A DNA stretch of 64,000 nucleotides from Pseudomonadota bacterium (GTDB lineage Bacteria > Pseudomonadota > Gammaproteobacteria > Steroidobacterales > Steroidobacteraceae): NCBI GenBank assembly GCA_021822385.1, contig JAKARC010000003.1, forward strand, positions 57,923 through 121,922, in the 5' to 3' direction. The notes under the pieces are model-generated. The model was not told where the DNA came from. It ran no database searches and saw nothing but the letters and a program-made list of their open reading frames with translations. A program made the translations under genes and the position numbers. This document shows, in pieces, positions 48,355-58,354 of this stretch (within the stretch, counting starts at the first letter, position 1; each line of letters begins with the position of its first letter).

Positions 48355-50082
48355 ATGTCACTCGTCCTCAATACGAACATTGATGCGCTGATCGCGCAGA
48401 ACAGCCTGACGACCTCCGGCGGCCAGCTGACCACCGCCCTGCAGCAGCTGTCCTCCGGCCTTCAGATCAACAGCGCCGCGGACAACGCGGCCGGTTATGC
48501 CATCGCCCAGGGCATGACCTCGCAGATCAACGGCCTGAACACCGCCATCAACAACGCCAATGACGGTGTCTCGCTGACGCAGACCGCGCAGGGCTCGCTG
48601 CAGGAAATCACCAACGACTTGCAGACGATGCGCAGCCTCGCCGTGCAGTCGCTGAACGCCACGAACAGCGCGCAGGACCGCGCCGACCTCAACCAGCAGT
48701 TCCAGCAGCTCGCCGCCGACATCAATCAGGTGAGCCAGACCGCCTCGTTCAACGGCGTGAACCTGCTCGACGGCACCTTCCAGGGCGCAACCTTCCAGGT
48801 CGGAGCCAACGTAGGTCAGTCGATCACGGTCGGTTCCATTGCCAGCGCCAGCACTAATGCCATCGGGAACTACTACAATGGTCAAGCGCTTACGACGGGC
48901 ACAGCGTCGGTACTGACCGCCGCCGGAACTACCCAGTATGCGGTCGGAGGCACCTCTGGAAGCTATAGCGCCACCGGATTGGCCGCGACGGGCGCTGCCG
49001 GCGGGCTCGGCACCGCGGTTTCCGGCAGTTCGGTAACGCTGAACGTGGATGTCAACGGCACCACCTACACGACCAATGCGATCTCGCTCACCGGCAATAA
49101 GGCCACTGACCTGAAGAGCATCGCCGCGGCGATCAACCAGGCGGTCAGCTCCGTCGGCGGCATTGCCGCCACGGTCAACAGCGCTGGGACGGGCATTCAG
49201 ATCAATGGCACCGCCGCCGCCGGCACGGGCAGCGTCGTCAGCTTCTCGGTGGCGAGCGCCACCAATGCCACCGGCACCAGCGTCACCCCGGGCACGGGCA
49301 CCCTGAGCGCCCTCGGCGTCGACAGCACCGATGTCATTGGAACATATGCGACCGGCGCGACCGCCCCAACGAATACTGCAACCAGCAGCGCAGCCAGCGA
49401 ATCCGCAGGCACAAGTACTGCTACAGGTCATAATACGGGCTCTTACGCACTCCAAATAGGCACCGCAACGTATACTGCGACCGGCATAAGTTGGAGCAGC
49501 ACACTCGCAACCACTCTAAGCAACGTGGCTACCGGACTAAACAATGTTACGGCCTTCAAAGACGCCGGATACACGGCGAGCGCGAATTCCGCCGGCACTA
49601 AGTTGGAGATCTCCAAGTCCAGCGGGAGCTTCACGATCACCTCGGGAACATACACGCCGGGTGTCACCGGTGGCGACACATTCTCAGCAAGCTTCAGCAG
49701 CACCGCGTCGACATCCGTCGCCGGCGTTCACGGGACTACAATAGTCAATCCCACAACGAACTACTTGAGCGGCCTCAACGTCAACACTGTGGACAATTCG
49801 AACCTGACGCTGATCTCGATCGACAACGCGCTGCAGCAGCTCGCCACAAGCGGGGCGGAACTCGGCGCCTATCAGAATCGCTTCCAGGCGGCCGTCACGG
49901 GCCTGCAGACGGACTCGCAGAACCTGTCTGCCGCCAAGAGCCAGATCGTCGACACGAACTACGCCCAGGCGACCTCGAACCTCTCCAAGGCGCAGATTCT
50001 GCAGCAGGCGAGCACGGCCATGGTGGCGCAGGCCAACACCATCCCGCAGAACATCCTCACGCTGCTGCAGAAGCTCCCGTAA
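48355..50082 (+). CDS. fliC: Flagellin FliC
   Basis: 575 aa; SLVLNTNIDALIAQNSLTTSGGQLTTALQQLSSGLQINSAADNAAGYAIAQGM; C-terminal QILQQASTAMVAQANTIPQNILTLL. Confidence 0.98.
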   Translation: MSLVLNTNIDALIAQNSLTTSGGQLTTALQQLSSGLQINSAADNAAGYAIAQGMTSQINGLNTAINNANDGVSLTQTAQGSLQEITNDLQTMRSLAVQSLNATNSAQDRADLNQQFQQLAADINQVSQTASFNGVNLLDGTFQGATFQVGANVGQSITVGSIASASTNAIGNYYNGQALTTGTASVLTAAGTTQYAVGGTSGSYSATGLAATGAAGGLGTAVSGSSVTLNVDVNGTTYTTNAISLTGNKATDLKSIAAAINQAVSSVGGIAATVNSAGTGIQINGTAAAGTGSVVSFSVASATNATGTSVTPGTGTLSALGVDSTDVIGTYATGATAPTNTATSSAASESAGTSTATGHNTGSYALQIGTATYTATGISWSSTLATTLSNVATGLNNVTAFKDAGYTASANSAGTKLEISKSSGSFTITSGTYTPGVTGGDTFSASFSSTASTSVAGVHGTTIVNPTTNYLSGLNVNTVDNSNLTLISIDNALQQLATSGAELGAYQNRFQAAVTGLQTDSQNLSAAKSQIVDTNYAQATSNLSKAQILQQASTAMVAQANTIPQNILTLLQKLP

Positions 50083-50126
50083 GGACTGGCTCGTGATTCA
50101 ATGAAGCGGCACACACAGCCGATGCA

Positions 50127-50161
50127 CCCCGGGGCGAGGCCTTGCGGCCTGCGCCCCGGGG
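50127..50161 (+). terminator. Strong terminator-like hairpin between fliC and fliD
   Basis: CCCCGGGGCG-AGGCC-TTGC-GGCCT-g-CGCCCCGGGG, then GGCATTTGGGG (short T-run only). Confidence 0.7.
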
Positions 50162-50239
50162 GCATTTGGGGTGACGGCCGCGGGCGTGGGGTTCGCGCAC
50201 AGCTGATGTGTGCGTCGGTTGTTTTCAGGAGTTCCTGAC

Positions 50240-51658
50240 ATGTCCTCCACCTCGCCCGTCTCGATCGCAAGCAGTTCCAGCGCCGGAGCCGCGGGCGGCT
50301 CGGTCATCGATGTCTCCTCGCTCGTCGCGCAGCTGGTGGCGGCCGCGCAGGCACCGCAGGAATCGCTGATCAATTCGCAGACCCAGGCGGTGACCACCGA
50401 GACCTCCGCCGTCGGGCAGCTGAAAAGCGCACTCTCGACCTTTCAATCCTCGCTCTCGAGTCTCGATACCGCGAGTGCCTTCGGCTCGCTCTCGGCAACG
50501 AGCAGCAACCCGACGGCGTTTACCGCTGCAGTCGGCTCGGCGGCGACACTCGGCACCTACAGCGTCTCGATCAGTCAGCTCGCCACGGCCGAGCAGATCG
50601 TCTCGAGCACCGCCTACAGCAGCAGTTCCACCGCCGTCGGCACCGGCACGCTGCAGCTCACCCTCGGCGGCAGCAGCTTTTCGGTGAGCATTGGCAGCGG
50701 CAACGACACGCTCGGCGGGATTGCCGCGGCCATCAACTCCGCCAGCGGCAACCCCGGCATCGAGGCAAGCGTCGTCACCGGCACGAGCGGCGCCCACCTC
50801 GTGCTCTCCTCCACGCTCACGGGTGCGGCCAACACCATATCGATTGCGGAGACCAGCGGTACGGGCCTGTCCGCGCTCACTTATGGCAGCGGCAGCAGCA
50901 ATTACACCCAGGCAACCGCGGCGCAGGATGCGGCCTTCAGCATTGCGGGCATTGCCTATACCAGTCCGAGCAACAGCGTGACCACGGCGCTCTCGGGCGT
51001 CACACTCAATCTCCAGGCGACGACCTCGACACCGGCGAGCCTCTCCGTTGCCGACAACACGACGACGATCGAGAGCAATATTCAGGCGTTCGTCAAGGCC
51101 TATAACACGCTGCAGTCGAGCCTTGCGCAGCTCGGCGGGTACGATGCGACGACGAACACCGCCGGCCCCCTGCTCGGCAATGCGGCGCTCACCGACGCGC
51201 AGAGTCAGATCCAGTCGGCGCTCTTTGCGGTTGTCGACACGGGCTCGGGCACCTACAACACGCTGGCCAGCATCGGCATTACGACCAATAGCGACGGCAG
51301 TCTGAGCCTCAATACGGCGCAGCTGTCGGCGGCCCTGAACACCGATTTCAGTGCCGTGAGCAATCTGTTCACCGGCAAGGGCGGTGTGGCCTCGACGCTG
51401 AACACGGTGCTGAACAACGAGCTCGGCAGCACCGGCCCCATCGCCTCGCTCAGTCAGTCGCTGGTACAGCAGAACAATGCGCTCACCCAGCAGAGCCAGC
51501 AGCTCACCCAGCAGATGAGCGCGCTGTCGGCGAGCCTCACACAACAGTACTCGGCTTTGAATGCGCTGCTCTCGCAGCTGCAGAGCACCTCGTCCTATCT
51601 GACACAGGCATTCGCCACGCTGCCGAATGCGCCGAAGAGCACCGGCTCGGTGAGCTGA
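50240..51658 (+). CDS. fliD: Filament cap protein FliD
   Basis: 473 codons; SVIDVSSLVAQLVAAAQAPQESLINSQTQAVTTETSAVGQLKSALSTFQSSLSSL. Confidence 0.95.
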   Translation: MSSTSPVSIASSSSAGAAGGSVIDVSSLVAQLVAAAQAPQESLINSQTQAVTTETSAVGQLKSALSTFQSSLSSLDTASAFGSLSATSSNPTAFTAAVGSAATLGTYSVSISQLATAEQIVSSTAYSSSSTAVGTGTLQLTLGGSSFSVSIGSGNDTLGGIAAAINSASGNPGIEASVVTGTSGAHLVLSSTLTGAANTISIAETSGTGLSALTYGSGSSNYTQATAAQDAAFSIAGIAYTSPSNSVTTALSGVTLNLQATTSTPASLSVADNTTTIESNIQAFVKAYNTLQSSLAQLGGYDATTNTAGPLLGNAALTDAQSQIQSALFAVVDTGSGTYNTLASIGITTNSDGSLSLNTAQLSAALNTDFSAVSNLFTGKGGVASTLNTVLNNELGSTGPIASLSQSLVQQNNALTQQSQQLTQQMSALSASLTQQYSALNALLSQLQSTSSYLTQAFATLPNAPKSTGSVS

Positions 51659-51722
51659 GCAGGGGCTCAAGTACCGGCACGGCGCGCCGCTACAGTGGCA
51701 TCCGGTCGGCACGAGATCAGCC

Positions 51723-52145
51723 ATGAGCCTCTACTCCCCACAAGCCAAGGTCGCCGCGTATCGCAGCATCAACGCCCACGGCATCGTGGCGGGGGCCGAC
51801 CCGCATGGACTGGTGTTGACGCTGTTCGATGCCATCATCAGCCGTTTGAAGAGCGCGCGCACCTGCATCGAGCAGGGGCAGATCGTGGGCAAGGCCGGGC
51901 TGCTGAACAGCGCGGTGAAACTGCTCGGGGAGCTGCGCGGCAGTCTCGATCTTGCCCAGGGCGGCGCGCTCGCGCAGAACCTCAGCGATCTCTACGATTA
52001 CATGGCGCGCCGGCTCCTCGTTGCCAACGCGAGCAACGACGTTTCGGCACTCACCGAGGTGTTGAACCTGCTCGGGGAGATCCGCGACGCCTGGGCTGCG
52101 ATCGGGCCGCAGGTGCGCGCGCAGCCGCCCGTGGCGCCGGGCTGA
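51723..52145 (+). CDS. fliS: Flagellin export chaperone FliS
   Basis: 140 aa; ADPHGLVLTLFDAIISRLKSARTCIEQGQIVGKAGLLNSAVKLLGELRGSLD. Confidence 0.95.
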   Translation: MSLYSPQAKVAAYRSINAHGIVAGADPHGLVLTLFDAIISRLKSARTCIEQGQIVGKAGLLNSAVKLLGELRGSLDLAQGGALAQNLSDLYDYMARRLLVANASNDVSALTEVLNLLGEIRDAWAAIGPQVRAQPPVAPG

Positions 52146-52177
52146 GGCGGCGCGCCTCATTTGCGGCAGCCTGAGCC

Positions 52178-52552
52178 ATGAGCGCGGAGCGTGACTCGAT
52201 CCCGACGGTGGGCGCGCCCGAGAGCGCGGGGCTGGGATGGTCGAGCGCTGGCGGCGGTCAGCGGCGGCGACGCGGCGACGCGGCAGCGGGGACGGCGGCC
52301 CGGCCCGCGGCGTCGCCGGGAGCCCCCGCGCCCATCGGCGAGTCGCTCGAGCGCATCAATGCCCGCCTGGCAACGATCGGCCATGCGCTCGCCCTGCGGG
52401 TGACACCGGAGACAGGCGTGATCGTCGCCACGGTCACCGACGCCACGGGTGCCGTCGTCGAACAGATCCCGAGCCGCGACCTGCCCCACCTCGCCGAATT
52501 GCTGCAACGCTGGGCGGACGGCGACAGCGCGCTGGTGGATACGACCGCCTGA
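52178..52552 (+). CDS. FlaG-like protein
   Basis: C-terminal ALALRVTPETGVIVATVTDATGAVVEQIPSRDLPHLAELLQ matches the FlaG family pattern; follows fliS. Confidence 0.75.
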   Translation: MSAERDSIPTVGAPESAGLGWSSAGGGQRRRRGDAAAGTAARPAASPGAPAPIGESLERINARLATIGHALALRVTPETGVIVATVTDATGAVVEQIPSRDLPHLAELLQRWADGDSALVDTTA

Positions 52553-52573
52553 GCCGGCCGCGGGCGCGCAACC

Positions 52574-55500
52574 TCAGCCGACGAACCGGCGCGCATTGCG
52601 GAACAGGCGCATCCAGCCGGTGTATTCGCCGGCTCCGGGCGGGCTCCACGAGTTCTGCACCCGCCGGGTCGAGCGCTCCGGGTGCGGCATCGTGATCGTG
52701 ATCCGGCCATCAGCGCTCGCGAGCGCGGCAATGCCGAACGGAGAGCCGTTGGGGTTGTGCGGATAGGTGGTGGCGATACGGCGGTCGGGGCGTACATAGC
52801 GGAATGCGACCAGACCGCTCGCAGCGCAGGCTTCGGCCGCATGCGCACTGGCGAATTCCGCGCGCCCTTCCCCGTGCGCCACCGCGATCGGCAGGCAGGC
52901 GCCGTCCATGCCGGCAAGCAGCACCGACGGGGAAGGCAACACCTCCACCAGCGTGAAGCGGGATTCGTACTGTTCACTGCGGTTGCGCACGAACCGCGGC
53001 CAGTGGTCGGTGCCTGGAATCAAGCTCTTCAACGCCGCGAACATCTGACAGCCATTGCAGACCCCGAGCGCGAAGGTCTCGGGCCGGGCGAAGAAGGCCT
53101 GGAACTGATCGCGCAGCCGGGCGTTGAACAGGATCGACTTCGCCCAGCCCTCGCCCGCGCCGAGCACATCGCCATAGGAGAACCCGCCGCAGGCCACGAG
53201 ACCGGCAAAGCTGCCGAGGTCGAAGCGCCCCGTGTTGAGGTCCGTCATATGGACGTCGTACGGCGCGAAGCCGGCGCGCTCGAAGAACGCCGCGGTCTCG
53301 GCATGGCTGTTGACCCCCTGCTCGCGCAGCACGGCGAGGCGCGGGCGTACGCCGCGGGCAATATATGGTGCGGCAATGTCCTCCTCCGGATCGAAGCTGA
53401 GCTCGACCCGCAGGCCCGGATCGTCGGGCGCCGTCTGCGCCGCATACTCCTCGTCGGCGCACTGCGGCTCATCGCGCAGCCGGCGCATCTGCCAGGACGT
53501 CTCCGACCACGCGGCGCGCAGATCGCACCAGGCCTCATCGAGCACCGGCGCCCCGCCGCAGGTGACCCGTACGCGCAGGTGCTGCACGCTCGGCGCACCC
53601 AGACGCAGTGCGCGGTCGGTCAGTCCGCACTGCGCGAGGATGGCGCGCAGACGCTCCTCGTCACCGGCGGCGACCTGCACCACCACGCCCGGCTCCTCGG
53701 CAAACAATTGGGCGAGGACCGGACCGCGCTCGGCCGGCAGCTCGAGGTCAAGGCCGCAGTGCCCGGCGAAGGCCATCTCGATCAAGGTCACGATCAGGCC
53801 GCCGTCGGCGCGGTCGTGGTAAGCGAGCAGCAGCGCCTCGCGGCGCAGCTCGGCCAGTGCCGCGGCGAGCTGCCGCAACAGTTGCGGATCATCGAGATCG
53901 GCCGGCGCGCCGCCGAGCTCGCCATATACCTGCGCGAGGGCCGAGCCGCCGAGCCGCTGGCGGCCGAGATCGATCAGCCACAGCGCGGTCGGCGCATCGG
54001 TCCTGAGCTCGGGCGTCAGCGTCTTGCGCACGTCCGCGACGGGAGCGAACGCCGACACGATGAGGGAGACCGGCGCGGCCACGGTCTTCTGCACACCCGC
54101 CTCGTGCCACTGGGTCCGCATCGAGAGCGAATCCTTGCCCACCGGGATGGCGATCCCGAGCGCGGGGCACAGTTCGAGCGCGACCGCGCGCACCGTCGCG
54201 TAGAGCGCCGCGTCCTCGCCCGGCTCGCCGCAGGCCGCCATCCAGTTGGCCGACAGGCGGATGTCGCTCAGGCTCGCGACGTCGGCCGCCAGGAGATTGG
54301 TGAGCGCTTCGGCCACGGCCAGCCGCCCCGAGGCGCTCGCATCGAGCAGCGCCACCGGCGTGCGCTCGCCGATGGCCATGGCCTCGCCAGCGACACCGCG
54401 GTGATCGGCCAGCGTGACCGCGACGTCGCTCACCGGAACCTGCCACGGCCCCACGAGCGGATCGCGGCTCACCAGGCCGCCCACGGTGCGATCGCCGATG
54501 GTGATGAGAAAGGTCTTGTCCGCCACCGCCGGCAGGCGCAGCACGCGATACAGCGCCGCGCGCGGCTCGATGCCCGCGAGCGCGAGTGGCGCGGCGGCGG
54601 GCGCTACGCTGCGCACCTCGCGCCGCATGCGCGGGGGCTTGCCGAAGAGCACCTCGAGCGGGACATCCACCGGGTGATCGCCGAGCACGGGATCCGCGAC
54701 GATGAGCCGGCCCGTGGCATCGAGTGCGCCGATGTCCGCAAGCGGACAGCGCTCGCGCGCCGCGAGGGCGCGCAGCACCGCCAGCCCTTCGGGCGCAACC
54801 ACGAGCACATAGCGCTCCTGGGCCTCGTTGCACCAGATCTCGAGCGGCGAGAGGCCGGACTCCGCGCTCGGGATGGCGCGCAGATCGACACGCGCGCCGC
54901 GCTCGCTGTGGGCCACGGCCTCGGGGACCGCGTTGGACAGTCCGCCCGCGCCGACATCGTGGATCAACAGGATGGGGTTGTCGGCCCCGAGCGCCCAGCA
55001 GCCGTCGATGACTTCCTGGGCGCGCCGCTGCATCTCGGGGTTGCCGCGCTGCACCGAGGCGAAGTCGAGCTCGGCGTCCGACGCGCCGCTGCCGAGCGAG
55101 GAGGCGGCGCCGCCGCCGAGGCCGATCAGCATCGCCGGTCCGCCGAGCAGCACCAGTCGGCCGCCGACGGGCACGACGGCCTTCTCGACATGCGCACGGC
55201 GGATGTTGCCGAGGCCGCCGGCGAGCATGATGGGTTTGTGATAGCCGCGCACCCGGTGCGACGGATCCCGCGGGTCGTGCTGCTCCAGGGTGCGGAAGAA
55301 CCCGCAGATCGCCGGACGGCCGAATTCGTTGTTGAACGCGGCCGCGCCAATGGGGGCCTCGAGCATGATCTCGAGCGCCGAGGCGATACGCGCCGGACGC
55401 CCGAAGGGCCGTTCCCACGGTCGCTCGTATCCCGGGAGGTCAAGGTTGGAGACGGCAAATCCGGTAAGGCCCGCCTTGGGCTTGGCGCCGCGGCCGGTCG

Positions 55501-56473
55501 CGCCCTCGTCGCGAATCTCCCCGCCGGCGCCGGTCGCAGCGCCCGGGAACGGCGAGATCGCCGTCGGGTGGTTGTGGGTCTCGACCTTGAGCAGGATATC
55601 GATAGGCTCGACACTCTCGCCGTAGGCTCCGGTACGCGGGTCGGCGAAGTAGCGCGCGCCGTGCGTCCCCTCGATCACCGCGGCGTTGTCCCGATACGCC
55701 GAGAGCACCCCGTGTGGATGACGCTCGTGGGTATGGCGGATCATCGCGAACAGCGACTGAGGTTGCTCGGTGCCGTCGATGACCCACTGGGCATTGAAGA
55801 TCTTGTGGCGGCAGTGCTCGGAGTTCACCTGCGCGAACATCATCAGCTCGGCGTCGGTGGGGTCGCGGCCAAGCTGACGGAAGCTTGCGAGCAGGTAGTC
55901 GAGCTCCGCGTCGGCCAGGGCGAGCCCGAGCTCGCGGTTGACCTGCTCGAGGGCGGCACGCCCGCCGGCGAGCGACACGGTACGCGCCGGTCGCGGCGGC
56001 GAGTGGGCGAACAGCGCGGCGGCCTGCCCGACGTCGAGGAGGGCCATTTCGGTCATGCGGTCGAGCAGCGCGGCAGCCAGGCGCTCCATGGCCTCGGTGG
56101 CCAGCGGGTGCGGCGCCGCCACGCGGTATTCGATGCCGCGCTCGATGCGCTGCACCGCCGCGAGATCACACGCGTGCAGGATGTCGGTGGCCTTGCTCGA
56201 CCAGGGCGAGATCGTGCCGGCCCGCGGGACCACGATCAGGGGCTGTCCGGCGGATTCAGGCGCCGGCGTCCGCGGTCCGTAGGTGAGTAGCCGCTCGAGG
56301 CGCTCGTGCTCGGCGGTCGTGAGCGGACGCTCGAGCGCGGCGAAGTGCAGGAAGCGGGCGCTGAGCGCCGCCACCGCCGGCTCGAGGACCCGCACCCGGG
56401 CGAGCAGTTTCTCGATGCGGAACCCCGAAAGCGCCGCCCGCCCCGGCAGCGTCAGCAGCGTCGGGCCGTGCAT
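52574..56473 (-). CDS. purL: Phosphoribosylformylglycinamidine synthase PurL
   Basis: 1299 aa; [58 protein letters not shown]-terminal GATase [25 protein letters not shown]. Confidence 0.99.
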   Translation of the reverse strand: MHGPTLLTLPGRAALSGFRIEKLLARVRVLEPAVAALSARFLHFAALERPLTTAEHERLERLLTYGPRTPAPESAGQPLIVVPRAGTISPWSSKATDILHACDLAAVQRIERGIEYRVAAPHPLATEAMERLAAALLDRMTEMALLDVGQAAALFAHSPPRPARTVSLAGGRAALEQVNRELGLALADAELDYLLASFRQLGRDPTDAELMMFAQVNSEHCRHKIFNAQWVIDGTEQPQSLFAMIRHTHERHPHGVLSAYRDNAAVIEGTHGARYFADPRTGAYGESVEPIDILLKVETHNHPTAISPFPGAATGAGGEIRDEGATGRGAKPKAGLTGFAVSNLDLPGYERPWERPFGRPARIASALEIMLEAPIGAAAFNNEFGRPAICGFFRTLEQHDPRDPSHRVRGYHKPIMLAGGLGNIRRAHVEKAVVPVGGRLVLLGGPAMLIGLGGGAASSLGSGASDAELDFASVQRGNPEMQRRAQEVIDGCWALGADNPILLIHDVGAGGLSNAVPEAVAHSERGARVDLRAIPSAESGLSPLEIWCNEAQERYVLVVAPEGLAVLRALAARERCPLADIGALDATGRLIVADPVLGDHPVDVPLEVLFGKPPRMRREVRSVAPAAAPLALAGIEPRAALYRVLRLPAVADKTFLITIGDRTVGGLVSRDPLVGPWQVPVSDVAVTLADHRGVAGEAMAIGERTPVALLDASASGRLAVAEALTNLLAADVASLSDIRLSANWMAACGEPGEDAALYATVRAVALELCPALGIAIPVGKDSLSMRTQWHEAGVQKTVAAPVSLIVSAFAPVADVRKTLTPELRTDAPTALWLIDLGRQRLGGSALAQVYGELGGAPADLDDPQLLRQLAAALAELRREALLLAYHDRADGGLIVTLIEMAFAGHCGLDLELPAERGPVLAQLFAEEPGVVVQVAAGDEERLRAILAQCGLTDRALRLGAPSVQHLRVRVTCGGAPVLDEAWCDLRAAWSETSWQMRRLRDEPQCADEEYAAQTAPDDPGLRVELSFDPEEDIAAPYIARGVRPRLAVLREQGVNSHAETAAFFERAGFAPYDVHMTDLNTGRFDLGSFAGLVACGGFSYGDVLGAGEGWAKSILFNARLRDQFQAFFARPETFALGVCNGCQMFAALKSLIPGTDHWPRFVRNRSEQYESRFTLVEVLPSPSVLLAGMDGACLPIAVAHGEGRAEFASAHAAEACAASGLVAFRYVRPDRRIATTYPHNPNGSPFGIAALASADGRITITMPHPERSTRRVQNSWSPPGAGEYTGWMRLFRNARRFVG

Positions 56474-56479
56474 GGGCCG

Positions 56480-56818
56480 TTACTTCGGCTCGACCGGCGG
56501 CGGGGAGTACATCGCGAGCGGAAATTGCGCCACATTGGCGCCGCCCTCGAGCGCGGTGATCTTGCTGACCCCCTGTTTCTTGACCTCATCGATGCGCAGC
56601 ACCGAGTGCAGCGGCAAAAAGGTGCGCTTGACGCCGCCGAACTCGCTCTTGATGCGCTCCTCGCTCGGGTCGAGCACCACGGAGGAGCGTTCGCCGAAGA
56701 CCAGGTCCTCGACCTCGATGAAGCCGAACAGCTCGCCGTGGTTGACCTTGCGGGCGTAGACCTCGTACACCTTGCCCTGATTGATGAACAGAATCCTGAA
56801 AATGTGACTGACTGCCAT
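56480..56818 (-). CDS. DUF1820 family protein
   Basis: From ATG 56818: MAVSHIFRILFINQGKVYEVYARKVNHGELFGFIEVEDLVFGE; longer ORF start (57028) looks unlikely. Confidence 0.8.
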   Translation of the reverse strand: MAVSHIFRILFINQGKVYEVYARKVNHGELFGFIEVEDLVFGERSSVVLDPSEERIKSEFGGVKRTFLPLHSVLRIDEVKKQGVSKITALEGGANVAQFPLAMYSPPPVEPK

Positions 56819-56860
56819 GGGTGGGCGGGAGGTCCGCGGTACCTTGATGAAGAGGACCCC

Positions 56861-56866
56861 ATTATA
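56861..56866 (-). promoter_or_regulatory. Sigma-70-type -10 element TATAAT upstream of the DUF1820 gene
   Basis: Exact TATAAT on the minus strand, about 43 bp from the ATG; -35 not clear. Confidence 0.45.
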
Positions 56867-57106
56867 GGGGCTTGGCGTCCCGGTATGAGTCGGCTTTGCG
56901 CCCCCAACCGGGCGGTGTCCGCGAATCGGTTGCGGGCCGGGTGCCCACCGGGTCGGTGCCGCCCGCCTCGGACGATCGGAGCGTCGGTTCAGCGTGCGGA
57001 GCACTGCGGCAGTTGATCGGTTCACCATGAGTTACACGACATCCCGGTTCAGCGCGGCGCAGACGCCCCGCGCGCCGAGCGTGGGAGTGCGGGCCGGTGC
57101 CGGGCC

Positions 57107-58351
57107 ATGACGCTGCGCCTGCGCGTCATCAGCGGTCAGCGACGGCATCTGTCGGGGGGCGACAGTGCGCAATTCGGTCGCGACGGCGGCACCATCGGGC
57201 GCTCGCCCGACAATGATTGGGTGCTGCCCGACCCGCACCGCTACGTCTCGGCGCATCACGCGCGCATCGGCTGGCGCAATGGCCACTTTTATCTCGAGGA
57301 TCTGAGCACCAACGGGGTGTACGTGAACGACCGCGCCGAGCCGCTCGCCGAGTGCGGTCCGGAGGGTTACCGTCTGCGCGACGGGGACGTGCTGCGCCTC
57401 GGGGAATATCAGATCGGCGTGTCGCTCGAGGACAGCGCGGCGGACTCCGCGGCGCTGCCCTCGCGCATCATGGCCGTGCAGCCGCTGCGGACGGCGGAAC
57501 CGGATATTGGCGCGGCACTCGATCTCGAGGATCTGCTCATCGTCGATCCCACCTACAGTGGTCAGGGGTCGCCGGCGTCAGTCCTCGATCCGCAAGACGC
57601 GCCGTCGCAGCCGGAAATGGCGATCGCATCAGTTGCAGCATCTGCGCCGGCCGAGCCGCGCGCCCCGCGGCGCGCCGATGAGACCTTGTCGCGGCGGGTG
57701 GGCCGGGGGGCGCGCGCCAAGGCCACCGAGCCTGCACACCCGGCGTCGGTCGATTCGGCCTGGGAGGCCTTCTGCCGCGGTGCCGGTCTCGATCCGCGGC
57801 GCATGCCGGCGCAGGCGCCGGTATTGCACCTGGCCGGGCGGCTGTTGCGCGAAGCGCTGGTGGGACTGAAGGATCTCGAGCGCGCGCGCAGCCAGACCCG
57901 TGAGCGCTTCCACATTCAGGTGCCGCCGCCGGAACCCGGTGTCCCGCTGCTCGGGCAACTGACCGTGGAGGAGCTGCTGCTCGCGCTCTGCGCCCAGCAC
58001 GAGGCGCACGAAATCGATGCCGTGCGCTGGCTGCGCGAGCGTCACGACGAGGTCAAGGCCCATGAGGCGGCGCTCGTGCAGGCCCTGCGCGCGGCGTTCA
58101 TCGAATTCCTCGGCCGCCTCGATCCCCACGAACTCGAGACACGCTTTGCCTCCGGACGCAACGGCGCACCGGATGCGGCCCAGGCCTGGGGGCTGTTCAC
58201 GAGCTTTTACCGGAATCTGCTCGATCGCCCGGCGGACCACCTGCCGCATACCTTTGTCGAGGCCTTTGCCGCAGCCTACAAGGAGTCCCTGCATCCGCGC
58301 ACCCTCGACATGCCGCGCAGCGTGCGGCCGCAGCGCGCACAGGACGGATAG
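57107..58351 (+). CDS. FHA-domain protein of the T6SS TagH/Fha type
   Basis: N-terminal FHA (IGRSPDNDWVLPDPHRYVSAHHARIGWRNGHFYLEDLSTNGVYVN); C-terminal TagH-like region (FIEFLGRLDPHELETRF...FYRNLLDRPADHLPHTFVEAFAAAYKESLHPR). Confidence 0.82.
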   Translation: MTLRLRVISGQRRHLSGGDSAQFGRDGGTIGRSPDNDWVLPDPHRYVSAHHARIGWRNGHFYLEDLSTNGVYVNDRAEPLAECGPEGYRLRDGDVLRLGEYQIGVSLEDSAADSAALPSRIMAVQPLRTAEPDIGAALDLEDLLIVDPTYSGQGSPASVLDPQDAPSQPEMAIASVAASAPAEPRAPRRADETLSRRVGRGARAKATEPAHPASVDSAWEAFCRGAGLDPRRMPAQAPVLHLAGRLLREALVGLKDLERARSQTRERFHIQVPPPEPGVPLLGQLTVEELLLALCAQHEAHEIDAVRWLRERHDEVKAHEAALVQALRAAFIEFLGRLDPHELETRFASGRNGAPDAAQAWGLFTSFYRNLLDRPADHLPHTFVEAFAAAYKESLHPRTLDMPRSVRPQRAQDG

Positions 58352-58354
58352 GCC

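Noticed and set aside
52682-56290. 1202-aa open frame on the plus strand opposite purL
   Set aside because: Antisense mirror frame of a well-conserved purL; His/Arg-rich composition and no recognisable domain.
57107-58351. A complete type VI secretion cluster
   Set aside because: Only the FHA/TagH-like gene is present; neighbours are DUF1820, purL and ROK kinase genes.
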